Shown here one piece after another: positions 25,717 through 34,967 of a DNA stretch of 64,000 bases; position 1 is the stretch's first letter, and each line of letters opens with the position of its first letter. A program made the position numbers and the translations under genes. This DNA is from Roseicyclus amphidinii (GTDB lineage Bacteria > Pseudomonadota > Alphaproteobacteria > Rhodobacterales > Rhodobacteraceae). Under the pieces are notes generated by a model, which saw only the letters and a program-made list of their open reading frames with translations, did not search any database and was not told where the DNA came from. The stretch is from the NCBI RefSeq assembly GCF_030163755.1, contig NZ_JASJOE010000002.1, positions 62,001 to 126,000 of the forward strand, written 5' to 3'.

Positions 25717-26733
25717 TCAATCGAAGGTGCCCGCCACCCGGCCGATCAGCATGAAGGCCCGCGCCGTGCGCGTGCCGGCCAGTTCCACGATCTCGGCGTC
25801 GCTGGCGTTCTTCTCGAACTCCATGAAGGTCCGGTCGAAATGGCGCAGGAAATGATGCGCCGCATCGCGGAAGACCGGGTCCTTCTTCATCCGCCCCGAG
25901 GCCAGCACCAGCGAGGACCGGTCACGAATGCCGCCCAGTGCCGCGATGGCCCGCCCGCGTTCGCCTTGCGCGAAGCGGCGCCAGACTTCGGGCCGGGCGC
26001 GGTCGGGGCGCAGGTCGTCCATGTAGATGCCGTCCTGGCTGAGGAGCGTCAGCACGTCCTGGCTGGCGCGGATCAGTCGCTCGGTCGCGCGATCCTCGAG
26101 CGCGCGGCGCAGCGTTCGGAAGCCTTCCTTGTCGTGCTCGTTCTCGGGGAAATTCAGCGCCTTGATGAAATCGGCGACCGAGATCGGATCCTTCTGCGCC
26201 GGGGTGGCCAGCGCCAGACCCGGCTGCGGGGCCTCGGGCGCGAGCGCGGCCTGAACGACGGCGGCACGCTCTTCGGCGGGAGGCAGGGCGCGCAGCGACG
26301 AGAAGACCGCCGGCGCGGCCCCGGCGGCCGCGGCCTGTCGCTGTCCCTCGATCAGCTCTTCGAGCTTTTCGACGACGCCGGGTTTCAGGTCCAGCGCCGC
26401 GCGCTGCTGCTGATCGACATAGGCCGCGCGCATCGCGTCGATCGAGGCTTGCAGCCGCGCCGCCTCCTCGCGCAGCCCGCGGGCGGTGCGCGCGGCGGTG
26501 GCCGCCACCCAGATCAATGCGATCGGCATCAGGATGGCGAGCGCCGTCAGAACCCCGTCGGCGAAGCCGCCGCCGCCCTCCGCCCCGCCGCCACGGATCA
26601 GCACGAGAACCGCGCCGAGCCAGAGCAGCGTCAGGGCAATCGCCGCGATCTCGATCCCGGTGATGCGTTGAGACGGCTCTTCGCGGGCATAAAGGCCCAG
26701 CTCGAGGGTCGAGGGCTTCCGGTCATCGGTCAT
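25717..26733 (-). CDS. Conserved hypothetical membrane protein
   Basis: A 338-residue protein I do not recognise as a named family. It has a hydrophilic N-terminus, two membrane helices at about residues 28-47 and 58-80 joined by a Gly-rich turn, then a helical, coiled-coil-prone segment (A-R-G-L-R-E-E-A-A-R-L-Q-A-S-I-D-A-M-R). An Ala/Pro-rich linker and a C-terminal alpha-helical domain follow (about residues 185-338; D-F-I-K-A-L-N-F-P-E-N, D-A-A-H-H-F-L-R-H-F-D). It lies 32 bases downstream of greA in the same direction. A structural or envelope role is possible but not supported by a motif. Confidence 0.7.
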   Translation of the reverse strand: MTDDRKPSTLELGLYAREEPSQRITGIEIAAIALTLLWLGAVLVLIRGGGAEGGGGFADGVLTALAILMPIALIWVAATAARTARGLREEAARLQASIDAMRAAYVDQQQRAALDLKPGVVEKLEELIEGQRQAAAAGAAPAVFSSLRALPPAEERAAVVQAALAPEAPQPGLALATPAQKDPISVADFIKALNFPENEHDKEGFRTLRRALEDRATERLIRASQDVLTLLSQDGIYMDDLRPDRARPEVWRRFAQGERGRAIAALGGIRDRSSLVLASGRMKKDPVFRDAAHHFLRHFDRTFMEFEKNASDAEIVELAGTRTARAFMLIGRVAGTFD

Positions 26734-26765
26734 GCGCGGAGCGTCTCCGGGCGGGCACAGGATAC

Positions 26766-27233
26766 TCAGACGTAGTTGACCGACAGGATCTCGTAATCCT
26801 TGTCGCCACCGGGCGTCTTGACCTCGACGCTATCGCCCTCGTCCTTGCCGATCAAGGCGCGGGCAAGCGGCGAGTTGATGTTGAGCAGGCCCTTCTCGAT
26901 ATTCGCCTCGGCCTCGCCGACGATCTTGAAGGTCTTCTCGACATCATCCTCGTCCACGAGGACCACGGTGGCACCGAACTTGATCGGCCCCGAGAGCGTC
27001 GCCGGGTCGATCACGTTGGCCCGGCTGATCAGCCCTTCCAGCTCCTTGATGCGGCCCTCGATGAAGGACTGCTTTTCCTTGGCCGAATGGTATTCCGCGT
27101 TCTCCGACAGGTCGCCATGCTCGCGCGCCTCGGCGATGGCCCGGATGATCGCGGGGCGTTCCACGGATTTGAACTGCTTGAGTTCCTCGTTCAGGGCCTT
27201 GTAGCCCGCCGGGGTCATCGGGATCTTGTCCAT
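26766..27233 (-). CDS. greA: Transcription elongation factor GreA
   Basis: A 155-residue protein, full family length. It has the N-terminal coiled coil with the acidic tip [12 protein letters not shown] (the D and E that enter the RNA polymerase secondary channel) and the C-terminal FKBP-like domain ([12 protein letters not shown]). It rescues backtracked polymerase by stimulating transcript cleavage. Minus-strand neighbour of the argH-lipoprotein pair. Confidence 0.96.
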   Translation of the reverse strand: MDKIPMTPAGYKALNEELKQFKSVERPAIIRAIAEAREHGDLSENAEYHSAKEKQSFIEGRIKELEGLISRANVIDPATLSGPIKFGATVVLVDEDDVEKTFKIVGEAEANIEKGLLNINSPLARALIGKDEGDSVEVKTPGGDKDYEILSVNYV

Positions 27234-27330
27234 GGAACCTGCGCCTTGGTGACTGCTGCTCGGATACGTATCGAGCGCCGGAGGTTAGGGCCGAACGGCC
27301 CGCTGTTCAACGGGGGTTGTGGCCGGGTGG

Positions 27331-27483
27331 CTAGAGCGTGCCGGCAAGGCCGACGCTGACCGTCCCGCCGATGCTGACGCCCGCGGTCGGGCGCGGCTCG
27401 GGGCGCTCGGGCTCGCCATCCGCGCCGCAGGCGGCGAGAAGGCCGAGGGCGAGGGTCGCGGCGATCATGCGAAGGGTCGTCAT
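27331..27483 (-). CDS. Very small lipoprotein
   Basis: A 50-residue peptide, [10 protein letters not shown] then L-A-L-G-L-L-A-A-C: a short signal sequence with a lipobox and lipidated Cys at residue 19. The mature part is 32 residues, rich in Pro, Glu and Gly. Its ATG overlaps the argH stop (ATGA), so it is translationally coupled to argH. This arrangement with argH is familiar in Rhodobacteraceae. Function unknown. Confidence 0.75.
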   Translation of the reverse strand: MTTLRMIAATLALGLLAACGADGEPERPEPRPTAGVSIGGTVSVGLAGTL

Positions 27484-28871
27484 GCGAGTTGCTCCTTCCA
27501 GCGAGCGACCTGGGCCCGGACCTGTTCTGGCGCGGTGCCCCCGTAGGACATGCGCGAGGCGACCGAGTTGTGGACGCCCAGCACGTCGAAGATATCGGCG
27601 GTGATGCCCGGATGAACAGAGCGCATCTGCTCGAGGCTCAGGTCCGGCAGATCGACGCCGCCCTGCTCGGCCATGGCGACCAGCGCGCCGGTGACGTGAT
27701 GCGCCTCGCGGAAGGGCAGGCCGAGCACCCGCACCAGCCAGTCGGCAAGGTCGGTCGCTGTGGAAAAGCCCGAGCCCGCCGCGGCCTCGAGCGCCGCGCG
27801 GTTGGCGGACATGTCACGCACCATCCCTTCCATCGCGGCGAGCGCCAGCATCAGGTTGTCGGCGGCGTCGAAGACCTGTTCCTTGTCCTCCTGCATGTCC
27901 TTGGAATAGGCGAGCGGCAGCCCCTTCATCACCGTCATCAGCGCGACATTGGCGCCGAAGATCCGCCCGATCTTGGCGCGGATCAGCTCGGCGGCATCGG
28001 GGTTCTTCTTCTGCGGCATGATCGACGACCCGGTCGAGAAGCGGTCGGACAGCCGCACGAAGCGGAACTGGGCCGAGGACCAGATCACCAGCTCTTCGGC
28101 GAAGCGCGACAGGTGCATCGCGCAGATCGACGCGGCGGCCAGGAACTCCAGCGCGAAATCGCGGTCCGAGACGGCATCGAGCGAATTGGCCGCGGGCCGG
28201 TCGAAGCCGAGCGCCCGCGCCGTCATCTCGCGGTCGATGGGAAAGGAGGTGCCGGCCAGCGCCGCGGCCCCCAGCGGGCATTCGTTCATCCGCGCGCGGG
28301 CATCGATGAAGCGACTGCGATCGCGGGCGAACATCTCGACATAGGCCATCATGTGATGGCCCCAGGTGACGGGCTGGGCGGTCTGAAGATGGGTGAAGCC
28401 CGGCATCACCCAATCCGCGCCCGCCTCGGCCTGCGCGAGAAGCGCGCGCATCAGCGCCTCGAGCCCGGCGATGGCGGCGTCGATCTGGTCGCGCACCCAG
28501 AGCTTGAAATCGGTCGCCACCTGATCGTTGCGCGACCGGCCGGTGTGGAGCCGCCCGGCGGGTTCGCCGATCACCTCTTTCAGGCGGGCCTCGACGTTCA
28601 TGTGGATGTCTTCCAGCGCGGTGGAGAACCGGAAGCTGCCGCCTTCGATCTCTGACAAGACCGTGAGCAACCCTTCCCGGATCGCCTCGGCGTCGCTATC
28701 ACTCAGGATACCCGTGGCCGCCAGCATCGCCGCGTGGGCGCGGGATCCGTCGATATCCTGCTTCGCCAGTCGCTTGTCGAACCCGATCGAGGCGTTGATC
28801 GCCTCCATGATCGCGTCCGGGCCCGCGGCGAAGCGCCCGCCCCACATGGCGTTGGTCGTGGTCTCGGTCAT
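27480..28871 (-). CDS. argH: Argininosuccinate lyase
   Basis: A 463-residue enzyme cleaving argininosuccinate to arginine and fumarate, the last step of arginine synthesis. It starts at 28871 with [14 protein letters not shown], the usual ArgH opening. The fumarase/aspartase signature [12 protein letters not shown] and T-G-R-S-R-N-D-Q-V are present. A much longer upstream extension is open but unlike the family. It is divergent from the TlpA gene with 27 bases between. Confidence 0.95.
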   Translation of the reverse strand: MTETTTNAMWGGRFAAGPDAIMEAINASIGFDKRLAKQDIDGSRAHAAMLAATGILSDSDAEAIREGLLTVLSEIEGGSFRFSTALEDIHMNVEARLKEVIGEPAGRLHTGRSRNDQVATDFKLWVRDQIDAAIAGLEALMRALLAQAEAGADWVMPGFTHLQTAQPVTWGHHMMAYVEMFARDRSRFIDARARMNECPLGAAALAGTSFPIDREMTARALGFDRPAANSLDAVSDRDFALEFLAAASICAMHLSRFAEELVIWSSAQFRFVRLSDRFSTGSSIMPQKKNPDAAELIRAKIGRIFGANVALMTVMKGLPLAYSKDMQEDKEQVFDAADNLMLALAAMEGMVRDMSANRAALEAAAGSGFSTATDLADWLVRVLGLPFREAHHVTGALVAMAEQGGVDLPDLSLEQMRSVHPGITADIFDVLGVHNSVASRMSYGGTAPEQVRAQVARWKEQLA

Positions 28872-28898
28872 CGGTTCCGGCCCTCTGGAGGTGTTCAC

Positions 28899-29453
28899 AT
28901 GATCCGCGTTCTGCGTTCCGCCGTGCTTTATATCGGCGCAGCCCTCTGTGCAAACGGCGCTGCGGCGCAGGACCTGTCGGAATACCTGACGGGTGAGATG
29001 CGGGGGCTGGTGATCCATGATGCGCCGGTGGCGGCATCCGCCCTGCCGTTCGTGCGGGCGGACGAGACCGAGGGGGCACTGGCCGATTACGCGGGGCAAT
29101 ACGTGGTGCTGAACTTCTGGGCCACGTGGTGCGCGCCCTGCCGCGAAGAGATGCCCTCGCTGCAGAACCTGCAGACGCAGCTGGGCGGCGAGGCGTTCGC
29201 CGTGGTCACGCTTGCCACAGGGCGCAACCCGCCACAGGCGATCCGGCGGTTTTTCGAGGAGATCGGGGTCGAGAGCCTGCCGCAATACCGCGACATCAAC
29301 CAGCAGATCGCGCGCGAGATGGGGGTTTTCGGCCTTCCGATCACCGTGATCCTGGACCCCGAGGGGCAGGAGATCGCGCGGCTGAGGGGGGATGCCCATT
29401 GGGACAGCCCCGAGGCCGTGGCGCTGATCGAGGCCTTGCTGGCGGGAAGCTGA
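28899..29453 (+). CDS. TlpA-family thiol:disulfide oxidoreductase
   Basis: A 184-residue periplasmic thioredoxin-fold protein. It has a signal peptide (residues 1-23, ending A-A-A-Q), then a domain with N-F-W-A-T-W-C78-A-P-C81 and the cis-Pro region G-L-P-I-T. TlpA/ResE-like reductases keep cytochrome c or oxidase copper-site cysteines reduced, which would serve the cbb3 oxidase and cytochromes encoded nearby. GGAGG precedes the ATG at 28899. Confidence 0.9.
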   Translation: MIRVLRSAVLYIGAALCANGAAAQDLSEYLTGEMRGLVIHDAPVAASALPFVRADETEGALADYAGQYVVLNFWATWCAPCREEMPSLQNLQTQLGGEAFAVVTLATGRNPPQAIRRFFEEIGVESLPQYRDINQQIAREMGVFGLPITVILDPEGQEIARLRGDAHWDSPEAVALIEALLAGS

Positions 29454-29461
29454 CCGGGGTT

Positions 29462-29556
29462 TCGCCCGCTGTCGCGGGCGACCCGCGCGCCGCTTGCGCG
29501 GCGCGGTGTGAATTTTCATACGAAAATTCGGGGGGCTCTGCCCCCGTCCTTCGGAC
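29462..29556. repeat. Array of five consecutive hairpins ending in a GGGGGGCTCTGCCCC element
   Basis: Hairpins: 29462-29481 (8-bp stem, loop TGTC), 29486-29505 (8 bp, loop TTGC), 29510-29529 (8 bp AT-rich, loop ATAC), 29531-29545 (GGGGGC/GCCCCC, loop TCT) and 29546-29556 (GTCC/GGAC, loop TTC). A tail with CTCTCCCGAGATATTTGTG follows. It sits between convergent tlpA and tag. The fourth hairpin and its tail resemble the element at 60723-60840. Confidence 0.85.
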
Positions 29557-29595
29557 TCTCCCGAGATATTTGTGAAACGGAGAAGCGGGGGGCGT

Positions 29596-30162
29596 TCAGC
29601 GCAGCTCGGCGTGGCGGAAACAAGTCGTCACATGGTCGTTCACGAGGCCCGTCGCCTGCATCCAGGCGTAGGTGATCGTGGGTCCGCAGAAGCGGAACCC
29701 CTTGCGCTTCAGATCCTTGGAGACCCTCTCGCTGAGCGGCGTGAACGCCGGCACGTCCGCATCGCTGGCCCAACGGTTCTGCACCGGGCCGCCCCCGACA
29801 TGGCCCCACATCAGATCGGCGAAGGCCTCCGGCCCGCCCACCTCGAGAAGCGCGCGGGCGTTGGTGATCGTGGCCTCGATCTTGCCGCGGTGGCGCACGA
29901 TGCCGGGATCGGCCAGCAGGCGCGCGACCTCGGCCTCGCCCCAAGGGGCGATCACCTCGGGGTCGAATCCTTCGAACGCCGCGCGAAAGGCCTCGCGCTT
30001 GCGCAGGATGGTGATCCAGGAAAGCCCCGCCTGGAACCCGTCGAGGATCAGCTTTTCCCACAGCGCCCGGCCGCAGCGTTCCGGCACGCCCCATTCGGTA
30101 TCGTGGTAGGCGACGTAGAGCGGATCGGTTCCGCACCAGCCGCAGCGGCCCGGTCGGGTCAT
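29596..30162 (-). CDS. tag: DNA-3-methyladenine glycosylase I
   Basis: A 188-residue base-excision repair enzyme. It has the Tag opening [20 protein letters not shown]. The zinc ligands correspond to Cys7, His20, His177 and Cys181 (E. coli numbering 4, 17, 175, 179). It removes 3-methyladenine from alkylated DNA. I chose the ATG at 30162 (GAGGGAG upstream). Confidence 0.94.
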   Translation of the reverse strand: MTRPGRCGWCGTDPLYVAYHDTEWGVPERCGRALWEKLILDGFQAGLSWITILRKREAFRAAFEGFDPEVIAPWGEAEVARLLADPGIVRHRGKIEATITNARALLEVGGPEAFADLMWGHVGGGPVQNRWASDADVPAFTPLSERVSKDLKRKGFRFCGPTITYAWMQATGLVNDHVTTCFRHAELR

Positions 30163-30262
30163 GCCGGAAACTCCCTCGCATAAGAACAAAATGCAAACTT
30201 TCATCCTTTCTTAAGGCGCGCCGTGTCAGATCGGCAAGGAATTTGCAGGCGGAGAGAGCGGG

Positions 30263-31102
30263 ATGGGCCATATCCGGGGCAAGCTGGTGGATGCCGGGCT
30301 GGAAAGCCCGCTCGACGCCGCCATCACCCAGCGCGACCGGGGCACGCTGGCGCTGGTGCGCCAGGCGCTCGAGCGTGGCGATGTCCTGCTGGCCTACCAG
30401 CCCGTGATGCGCGCCGATGGGGCCGGTGTCGCCTTCTGGGAGGGGTTGATCCGCCTGCTGGACGATACCGGGCGCGTGATCCCCGCGCGCGACTTCATCC
30501 ACGTGGTCGAGGATCAGGATCTCGGCCGACAGATCGACTGCGCCGCCCTCAGGATCGGGCTTTCGGCGCTTTCGGTGCATCCCGCGCTGCGGCTGGCGGT
30601 CAACATGTCGGCGCGGTCGGTCGGCTATCCCGGCTGGATGCAGATCCTGCGCAGCGCGCTGAAGCGGCGGCCGGAGGTTCTGAACCGGCTGATCCTCGAG
30701 ATCACCGAAACCTCGGCCATGCAGATGCCCGAGATCGTGCAGGCCTTCATGGAGGAGTTGCAGGACAAGGGCATCACCTTTGCGCTGGACGATTTCGGCG
30801 CGGGCTACACCGCGTTCCGGCACCTCAGGCATTTCTGTTTCGACATCCTCAAGATCGACGGCCAGTTCGCCCGAGACGTGAACGCCGATGCCGACAACCA
30901 GGTCCTGTGCGAGGCGCTGATCTCGCTCGGTCATCACTTCGACATGCTTGTCGTCGCAGAGGCCGTCGAGACCGAGGCGGAAGCGCGCTGGCTGGCCGCG
31001 GCCGGTGTGGACTGCCTGCAGGGCTATCATTTCAGCGCGCCGAGCATGACACCGCCCTGGGCCGCGGCCGACCGACGGGGGCGCAACATGTCAAGCGGCT
31101 GA
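30263..31102 (+). CDS. EAL-domain protein, cyclic-di-GMP phosphodiesterase
   Basis: A 279-residue cytoplasmic protein that is a stand-alone EAL domain with a short N-terminal helix. The metal and substrate residues all look intact: E-G-L in place of E-A-L, N-M-S-A, E-I-T-E-T, D-D-F-G-A-G, K-I-D-G-Q-F, E-A-V-E-T-E and Q-G-Y-H-F. It should hydrolyse c-di-GMP to pGpG. No sensor domain is fused. It is divergent from tag. The downstream phaA is 112 bases away and probably has its own promoter. c-di-GMP could affect the polysaccharide region further right. Confidence 0.88.
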   Translation: MGHIRGKLVDAGLESPLDAAITQRDRGTLALVRQALERGDVLLAYQPVMRADGAGVAFWEGLIRLLDDTGRVIPARDFIHVVEDQDLGRQIDCAALRIGLSALSVHPALRLAVNMSARSVGYPGWMQILRSALKRRPEVLNRLILEITETSAMQMPEIVQAFMEELQDKGITFALDDFGAGYTAFRHLRHFCFDILKIDGQFARDVNADADNQVLCEALISLGHHFDMLVVAEAVETEAEARWLAAAGVDCLQGYHFSAPSMTPPWAAADRRGRNMSSG

Positions 31103-31214
31103 GACACCGTGTCAGGTGGGCCAAAGGCACCACAGCGGTTACCAGATGTCCCGAGAGAAGAACCCGTCACGGCGACTGAAACACCGCGTGGCGCACTCCA
31201 GGAAAGGGACCTCC

Positions 31215-32390
31215 ATGACCAATGTCGTCATCGCCTCGGCCGCCCGCACCGCCGTGGGCAGCTTTCTCGGCTCCTTCGCCAACACGCCCGCGCACGAGCT
31301 GGGCCGCGTGGTGATCGAGGCCGTCGTCGAACGTGCAGGCATCGACAAGTCCGAGGTCTCGGAAACGATCCTGGGCCAGGTGCTGACCGCGGCGCAGGGC
31401 CAGAACCCCGCACGCCAGGCGCATATCAACGCGGGCCTGCCCAAGGAAGCGGCGGCCTGGGGCATCAACCAGGTCTGCGGCTCGGGCCTGCGCGCCGTCG
31501 CGCTGGGCGCGCAGCACATCATGCTGGGCGATGCCTCCATCGTCGTGGCCGGCGGGCAGGAGAACATGTCGATGTCCCCCCATGCCGCCGCGCTCCGCCA
31601 AGGGCAGAAGATGGGCGACATGTCCTACATCGACACGATGATCCGCGACGGTTTGTGGGACGCGTTCAACGGCTACCACATGGGCCAGACCGCCGAGAAT
31701 GTCGCCCAGCAGTGGCAGATCAGCCGCGAGATGCAGGACGAGTTCGCCGTCGCCAGCCAGAACAAGGCAGAAGCGGCCCAGAAGGCGGGCAAGTTCGCCG
31801 ACGAGATCGCCGCGGTGACGATCAAGACCCGCAAGGGCGACATCGTGATGGAGAGCGACGAATACATTCGCCACGGCGCCACGATGGACGCCATGGCGAA
31901 ACTGCGCCCCGCCTTCACCAAGGACGGGTCGGTCACCGCGGCCAACGCCTCGGGCCTGAACGACGGCGCGGCGGCGACGCTTCTGATGTCGGCCGACGAG
32001 GCCGAGCGCCGCGGGATCGAGCCGCTGGCGCGGATCGCCTCCTACGCGACCGCGGGGCTCGACCCGTCGATCATGGGCGTCGGCCCGATCTACGCAAGCC
32101 GCAAGGCGCTGGAAAAGGCGGGCTGGTCGGTCGATGACCTCGACCTGGTCGAGGCGAACGAGGCATTCGCGGCGCAAGCCTGCGCGGTCAATAAGGACAT
32201 GGGCTGGGACCCGGCGATCGTGAACGTGAACGGCGGCGCCATCGCCATCGGTCACCCGATCGGCGCCTCGGGCTGCCGCGTGCTGAACACGCTCCTGTTC
32301 GAGATGAAGCGCCGCGACGCGAAAAAGGGCCTCGCCACGCTCTGCATCGGCGGCGGCATGGGCGTCGCGCTCTGCGTCGAACGGCCCTGA
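31215..32390 (+). CDS. phaA: Acetyl-CoA acetyltransferase (beta-ketothiolase)
   Basis: A 391-residue thiolase condensing two acetyl-CoA to acetoacetyl-CoA, the first step of polyhydroxybutyrate synthesis. Active-site residues are visible: Cys88 (N-Q-V-C-G-S-G), the His of G-H-P-I-G-A-S-G near residue 347 and Cys377 (C-I-G-G-G-M-G). Start at 31215 is preceded by GGAAAGGGA. A terminator follows, but phaB lies just 134 bases further. Confidence 0.94.
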   Translation: MTNVVIASAARTAVGSFLGSFANTPAHELGRVVIEAVVERAGIDKSEVSETILGQVLTAAQGQNPARQAHINAGLPKEAAAWGINQVCGSGLRAVALGAQHIMLGDASIVVAGGQENMSMSPHAAALRQGQKMGDMSYIDTMIRDGLWDAFNGYHMGQTAENVAQQWQISREMQDEFAVASQNKAEAAQKAGKFADEIAAVTIKTRKGDIVMESDEYIRHGATMDAMAKLRPAFTKDGSVTAANASGLNDGAAATLLMSADEAERRGIEPLARIASYATAGLDPSIMGVGPIYASRKALEKAGWSVDDLDLVEANEAFAAQACAVNKDMGWDPAIVNVNGGAIAIGHPIGASGCRVLNTLLFEMKRRDAKKGLATLCIGGGMGVALCVERP

Positions 32391-32402
32391 GCCAAGGGAT
32401 AG

Positions 32403-32425
32403 GGGCGCCTTCGGGCGCCCTTTTT
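32403..32425 (+). terminator. Intrinsic terminator after phaA
   Basis: GGGCGCC / GGCGCCC stem (7 bp) with a TTCG tetraloop, followed by TTTTT, 13 bases after the phaA stop. Read-through would couple phaA to phaB. Confidence 0.9.
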
Positions 32426-32523
32426 CTTGTGCCGCGTCAAGATGACATGAGTAACATTGTTGCGCAGAATTTGCTCTCGGCGTAACAGCATTACCCGAGA
32501 GATACGCCAGACTGGAGGAACCC

Positions 32524-33246
32524 ATGGCAAGAGTAGCGCTCGTCACCGGCGGCAGCCGCGGCATCGGAGAGGCCATTTCCAAGGCCCTGAAGGCCGAAGG
32601 CTACGAGGTCGCCGCCACCTATGCCGGCAATGACGAAAAGGCCGCGGCCTTCACGGCGGAAACCGGGATCAAGACCTACAAGTGGAACGTGGCCGATTAC
32701 GACAGCTCCAAGGCCGGCATCGCGCAGGTCGAGGCCGATCTCGGCCCCATCGACGTTGTCGTCGCCAACGCGGGGATCACGCGCGACGCGCCCTTCCACA
32801 AGATGACGCCCGAGCAGTGGAAAGAGGTGGTGGACACCAACCTGACCGGCGTCTTCAACACCGTCCACCCGGTCTGGCCCGGCATGCGCGAGCGCAAGTT
32901 CGGCCGCGTGATCGTGATCTCCTCGATCAACGGCCAGAAGGGCCAGTTCGGGCAGGTGAACTATGCCGCGACCAAGGCGGGCGACCTCGGCATCGTGAAA
33001 TCGCTGGCACAAGAGGGCGCGCGCGCGGGCATCACCGCCAACGCGATCTGCCCCGGCTACATCGCCACCGAAATGGTCATGGCGATCCCCGAAGAGGTGC
33101 GCGCCAAGATCGTCGCGGGCATCCCGGCGGGCCGCCTGGGCGAGCCCGAGGAGATTGCGCGCTGCGTGGTCTTCCTCGCCTCCGAGCAGTCGGGCTTCAT
33201 CAACGGCTCGACGATCTCGGCCAACGGAGCGCAGTTCTTCGTCTGA
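32524..33246 (+). CDS. phaB: Acetoacetyl-CoA reductase
   Basis: A 240-residue NADPH-dependent short-chain dehydrogenase producing (R)-3-hydroxybutyryl-CoA for PHB. It has the Rossmann motif [12 protein letters not shown], a catalytic Ser in I-S-S-I-N-G and Y-A-A-T-K. CTGGAGGAACCC precedes the ATG. The 32430-32523 leader is comparatively AT-rich (around GTAACATTGTTGCGC), likely its own promoter. Confidence 0.94.
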   Translation: MARVALVTGGSRGIGEAISKALKAEGYEVAATYAGNDEKAAAFTAETGIKTYKWNVADYDSSKAGIAQVEADLGPIDVVVANAGITRDAPFHKMTPEQWKEVVDTNLTGVFNTVHPVWPGMRERKFGRVIVISSINGQKGQFGQVNYAATKAGDLGIVKSLAQEGARAGITANAICPGYIATEMVMAIPEEVRAKIVAGIPAGRLGEPEEIARCVVFLASEQSGFINGSTISANGAQFFV

Positions 33247-33267
33247 CCGATCAAGCCTGAAACGACG

Positions 33268-33295
33268 AAGGCCGGGGCGTGACCCCGGCCTTTTT
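33268..33295 (+). terminator. Intrinsic terminator after phaB
   Basis: AAGGCCGGGG / CCCCGGCCTT stem (10 bp) with loop CGTGA, running into TTTTT at 33291-33295, 22 bases after phaB. Confidence 0.92.
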
Positions 33296-33312
33296 CATGT
33301 CTTGCCCGCGGA

Positions 33313-33423
33313 TCAGCGCCTCGTGAAGAGCGAGGCCACGCCACGCCAGAAGTAGCTGGCGCATTCCTGCCGGGCCGCCGCGATGCGGGCGCGCATTTCG
33401 GGGGTGTGTGCGAAGGTTTCCAT
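33313..33423 (-). CDS. Small basic hypothetical protein
   Basis: A 36-residue frame starting M-E-T-F-A-H-T-P-E-M-R and ending W-R-G-V-A-S-L-F-T-R-R. It is amphipathic, Arg- and Ala-rich, with a single Cys and F/W residues near the end. A weak GAGGA precedes the ATG by about 10 bases. It lies between the phaB terminator and the DUF465 gene. No family recognised; the evidence is length, codon-like GC3 pattern and start context only. Confidence 0.45.
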   Translation of the reverse strand: METFAHTPEMRARIAAARQECASYFWRGVASLFTRR

Positions 33424-33652
33424 CTGTCTCGTCCTCTGTGGTCAATTCCTTGACCTCCCTTGAGACGAGATATGGGTCAGCATGGGTGACCTTACCACTG
33501 CCGGATCGGCAACCCCGGTCTTCGGGATTTGCAGGGCTTCAGCCGGTCACAACACGGATGGACGCCGCATCGCGGCGGATCATTCCGGGGTCAAATGAGG
33601 TCGCGGCCCCGTCGCCGGGGCGCGACCCCAAGGGGCTCAGGTCAAGCCGGGC

Positions 33653-33817
33653 TCAGGTGCCGAGCCGGGTGATCTCTTCCTTGAGACGGAGTTTCTCTTT
33701 CTTCAGCTCCCGGATCGCAAGATCGTCGATCCCCGGGCTTCGCTGCGCTTCTTCCACCTTCGCCGAGATGTTGGCGTGCTTCCTTTTCAGTTCCTGCAGG
33801 TGAGCGCCAAGCGACAT
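33653..33817 (-). CDS. DUF465/YdcH-family small protein
   Basis: A 54-residue helical protein beginning M-S-L-G-A-H-L-Q-E-L-K-R-K-H and continuing as charged helix (D-D-L-A-I-R-E-L-K-K-E-K-L-R-L-K-E-E-I), the DUF465 pattern. A strong AGGAGG lies before the ATG. Predicted coiled coil, cytoplasmic, function unknown. Beyond its stop a hairpin at 33600-33626 (11-pair GC stem with one bulge) may end the transcript. The interval 33424-33652 otherwise shows no gene. Confidence 0.85.
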   Translation of the reverse strand: MSLGAHLQELKRKHANISAKVEEAQRSPGIDDLAIRELKKEKLRLKEEITRLGT

Positions 33818-33925
33818 GGTCAACCTCCTCTCGTTGATGACGGCCGTATGACAAGTGCATCACGGAAGCTGAGTCGTGTCACGCAAAACAACCAACGGGA
33901 TTCTTCAAATGCAACAGACCGCCGA

Positions 33926-34672
33926 TCAGTCGAAGGGCAGCGCCCCGCCATGGCGCAGCACCGTCTCGGCCAGATCGGTGTAATCGGGCGCATCCGCGCC
34001 ATGCGCAGCACCCGCGTGGATCGTCACCGGCGCCAGCAGGCGAAACGGCGCACGCGCCCCTTTTCGCGCCCGGATCACCACGCGCCCCGCAGGCCGCCCG
34101 GCCCGCGGCTGCAGGGGCAGCACCGCGACCGCGCCGAACCCCTCAAGCGCGGACAGGCAATCGGGCAGCCGCTCGGCCAGGTGGATCAGAGTCAGCCAGC
34201 CCTTCGGCTTCAGCCGCGCCCGCGCGGTGGCGATCCAGTCGGACAGCGGCGTCTCCTCGCGGTTCGCCGCTTCACGCCCGGCATCGCGCGCCGCCGTTCC
34301 GTCGCCCGGCGCGAAGAAGGGCGGGTTGGCGAGGACATGGTCGAAACTCTGCGCCCGCAGATCGGCGGGCAGGCGGCTCAGGTCGGCCTCGACCACCGCC
34401 ATCCCGGCCCCGGCCGCCGCCGCATTGGACCGCGCCAGCGCGGCATAGCCCGCCTGCCGCTCCACCCCCGTCAGGTGCAGCCCCGGCACCCGCGCCGCAA
34501 GGCAGAGCGCCGCTGTGCCCACGCCGCAGCCCAGCTCCAGCACGCTCTCGCCCGCGCGCGCCGGGCAGGCGGCGGCCAGGAACACCGGGTCGGTCGCGGC
34601 GCGATAGCCGTCGCGGGGCTGCTCGATCACCAGCCGCCCGCCGAGAAAGGCGTCGCGCGTGGTCGCGCTCAC
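33926..34672 (-). CDS. tRNA1(Val) (adenine-37-N6)-methyltransferase-like protein
   Basis: A 248-residue SAM-dependent methyltransferase. It has the SAM motif V-L-E-L-G-C-G-V-G-T-A (about residues 45-55) and the N-P-P-F motif (L-A-N-P-P-F-F-A-P) typical of N6-adenine or N5-glutamine methyltransferases of the TrmN6/YfiC group. The start is GTG at 34672, overlapping the DUF2007 stop by 4 bases (GTGA). Exact RNA target is inferred from family resemblance. Confidence 0.8.
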   Translation of the reverse strand: MSATTRDAFLGGRLVIEQPRDGYRAATDPVFLAAACPARAGESVLELGCGVGTAALCLAARVPGLHLTGVERQAGYAALARSNAAAAGAGMAVVEADLSRLPADLRAQSFDHVLANPPFFAPGDGTAARDAGREAANREETPLSDWIATARARLKPKGWLTLIHLAERLPDCLSALEGFGAVAVLPLQPRAGRPAGRVVIRARKGARAPFRLLAPVTIHAGAAHGADAPDYTDLAETVLRHGGALPFD

Positions 34673-34893
34673 TCGCTCACCGGCAGGGCGTTGTCGCGCA
34701 GCACGATCCGCGCGCGATGGGCGTCCGCGCGGCGCACCAGAAGCCGCCGCGGCAAAATGCCGATGGACCCTTCCAGCGCGCTCATGTGGACGTCCATCTC
34801 GAACACCTCTATATCCTCGCCGGACAAAAGCGCCGAGGCGAAGGCGATCTCGGTGGGGTCGGTGCTGCGCATGATCTCGAGCATGACAGTCAT
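34669..34893 (-). CDS. DUF2007-domain protein
   Basis: A 74-residue protein with the DUF2007 pattern: L-E-I-M-R-S-T-D-P-T-E-I-A-F-A-S-A-L-L and D-I-E-V-F-E-M-D-V-H-M-S. Such proteins are annotated as putative signal-transducing (PII-like fold) proteins. Coupled to the downstream methyltransferase; divergent from the polyprenyl synthase with 74 bases between. Confidence 0.85.
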   Translation of the reverse strand: MTVMLEIMRSTDPTEIAFASALLSGEDIEVFEMDVHMSALEGSIGILPRRLLVRRADAHRARIVLRDNALPVSE

Positions 34894-34967
34894 TTAGGCA
34901 GCCCATGGCCCCGTGTCGACCTTGTCGATCATGTCGGGCCGGGCGGCGACAAAGGGGAGAGCGGCGG

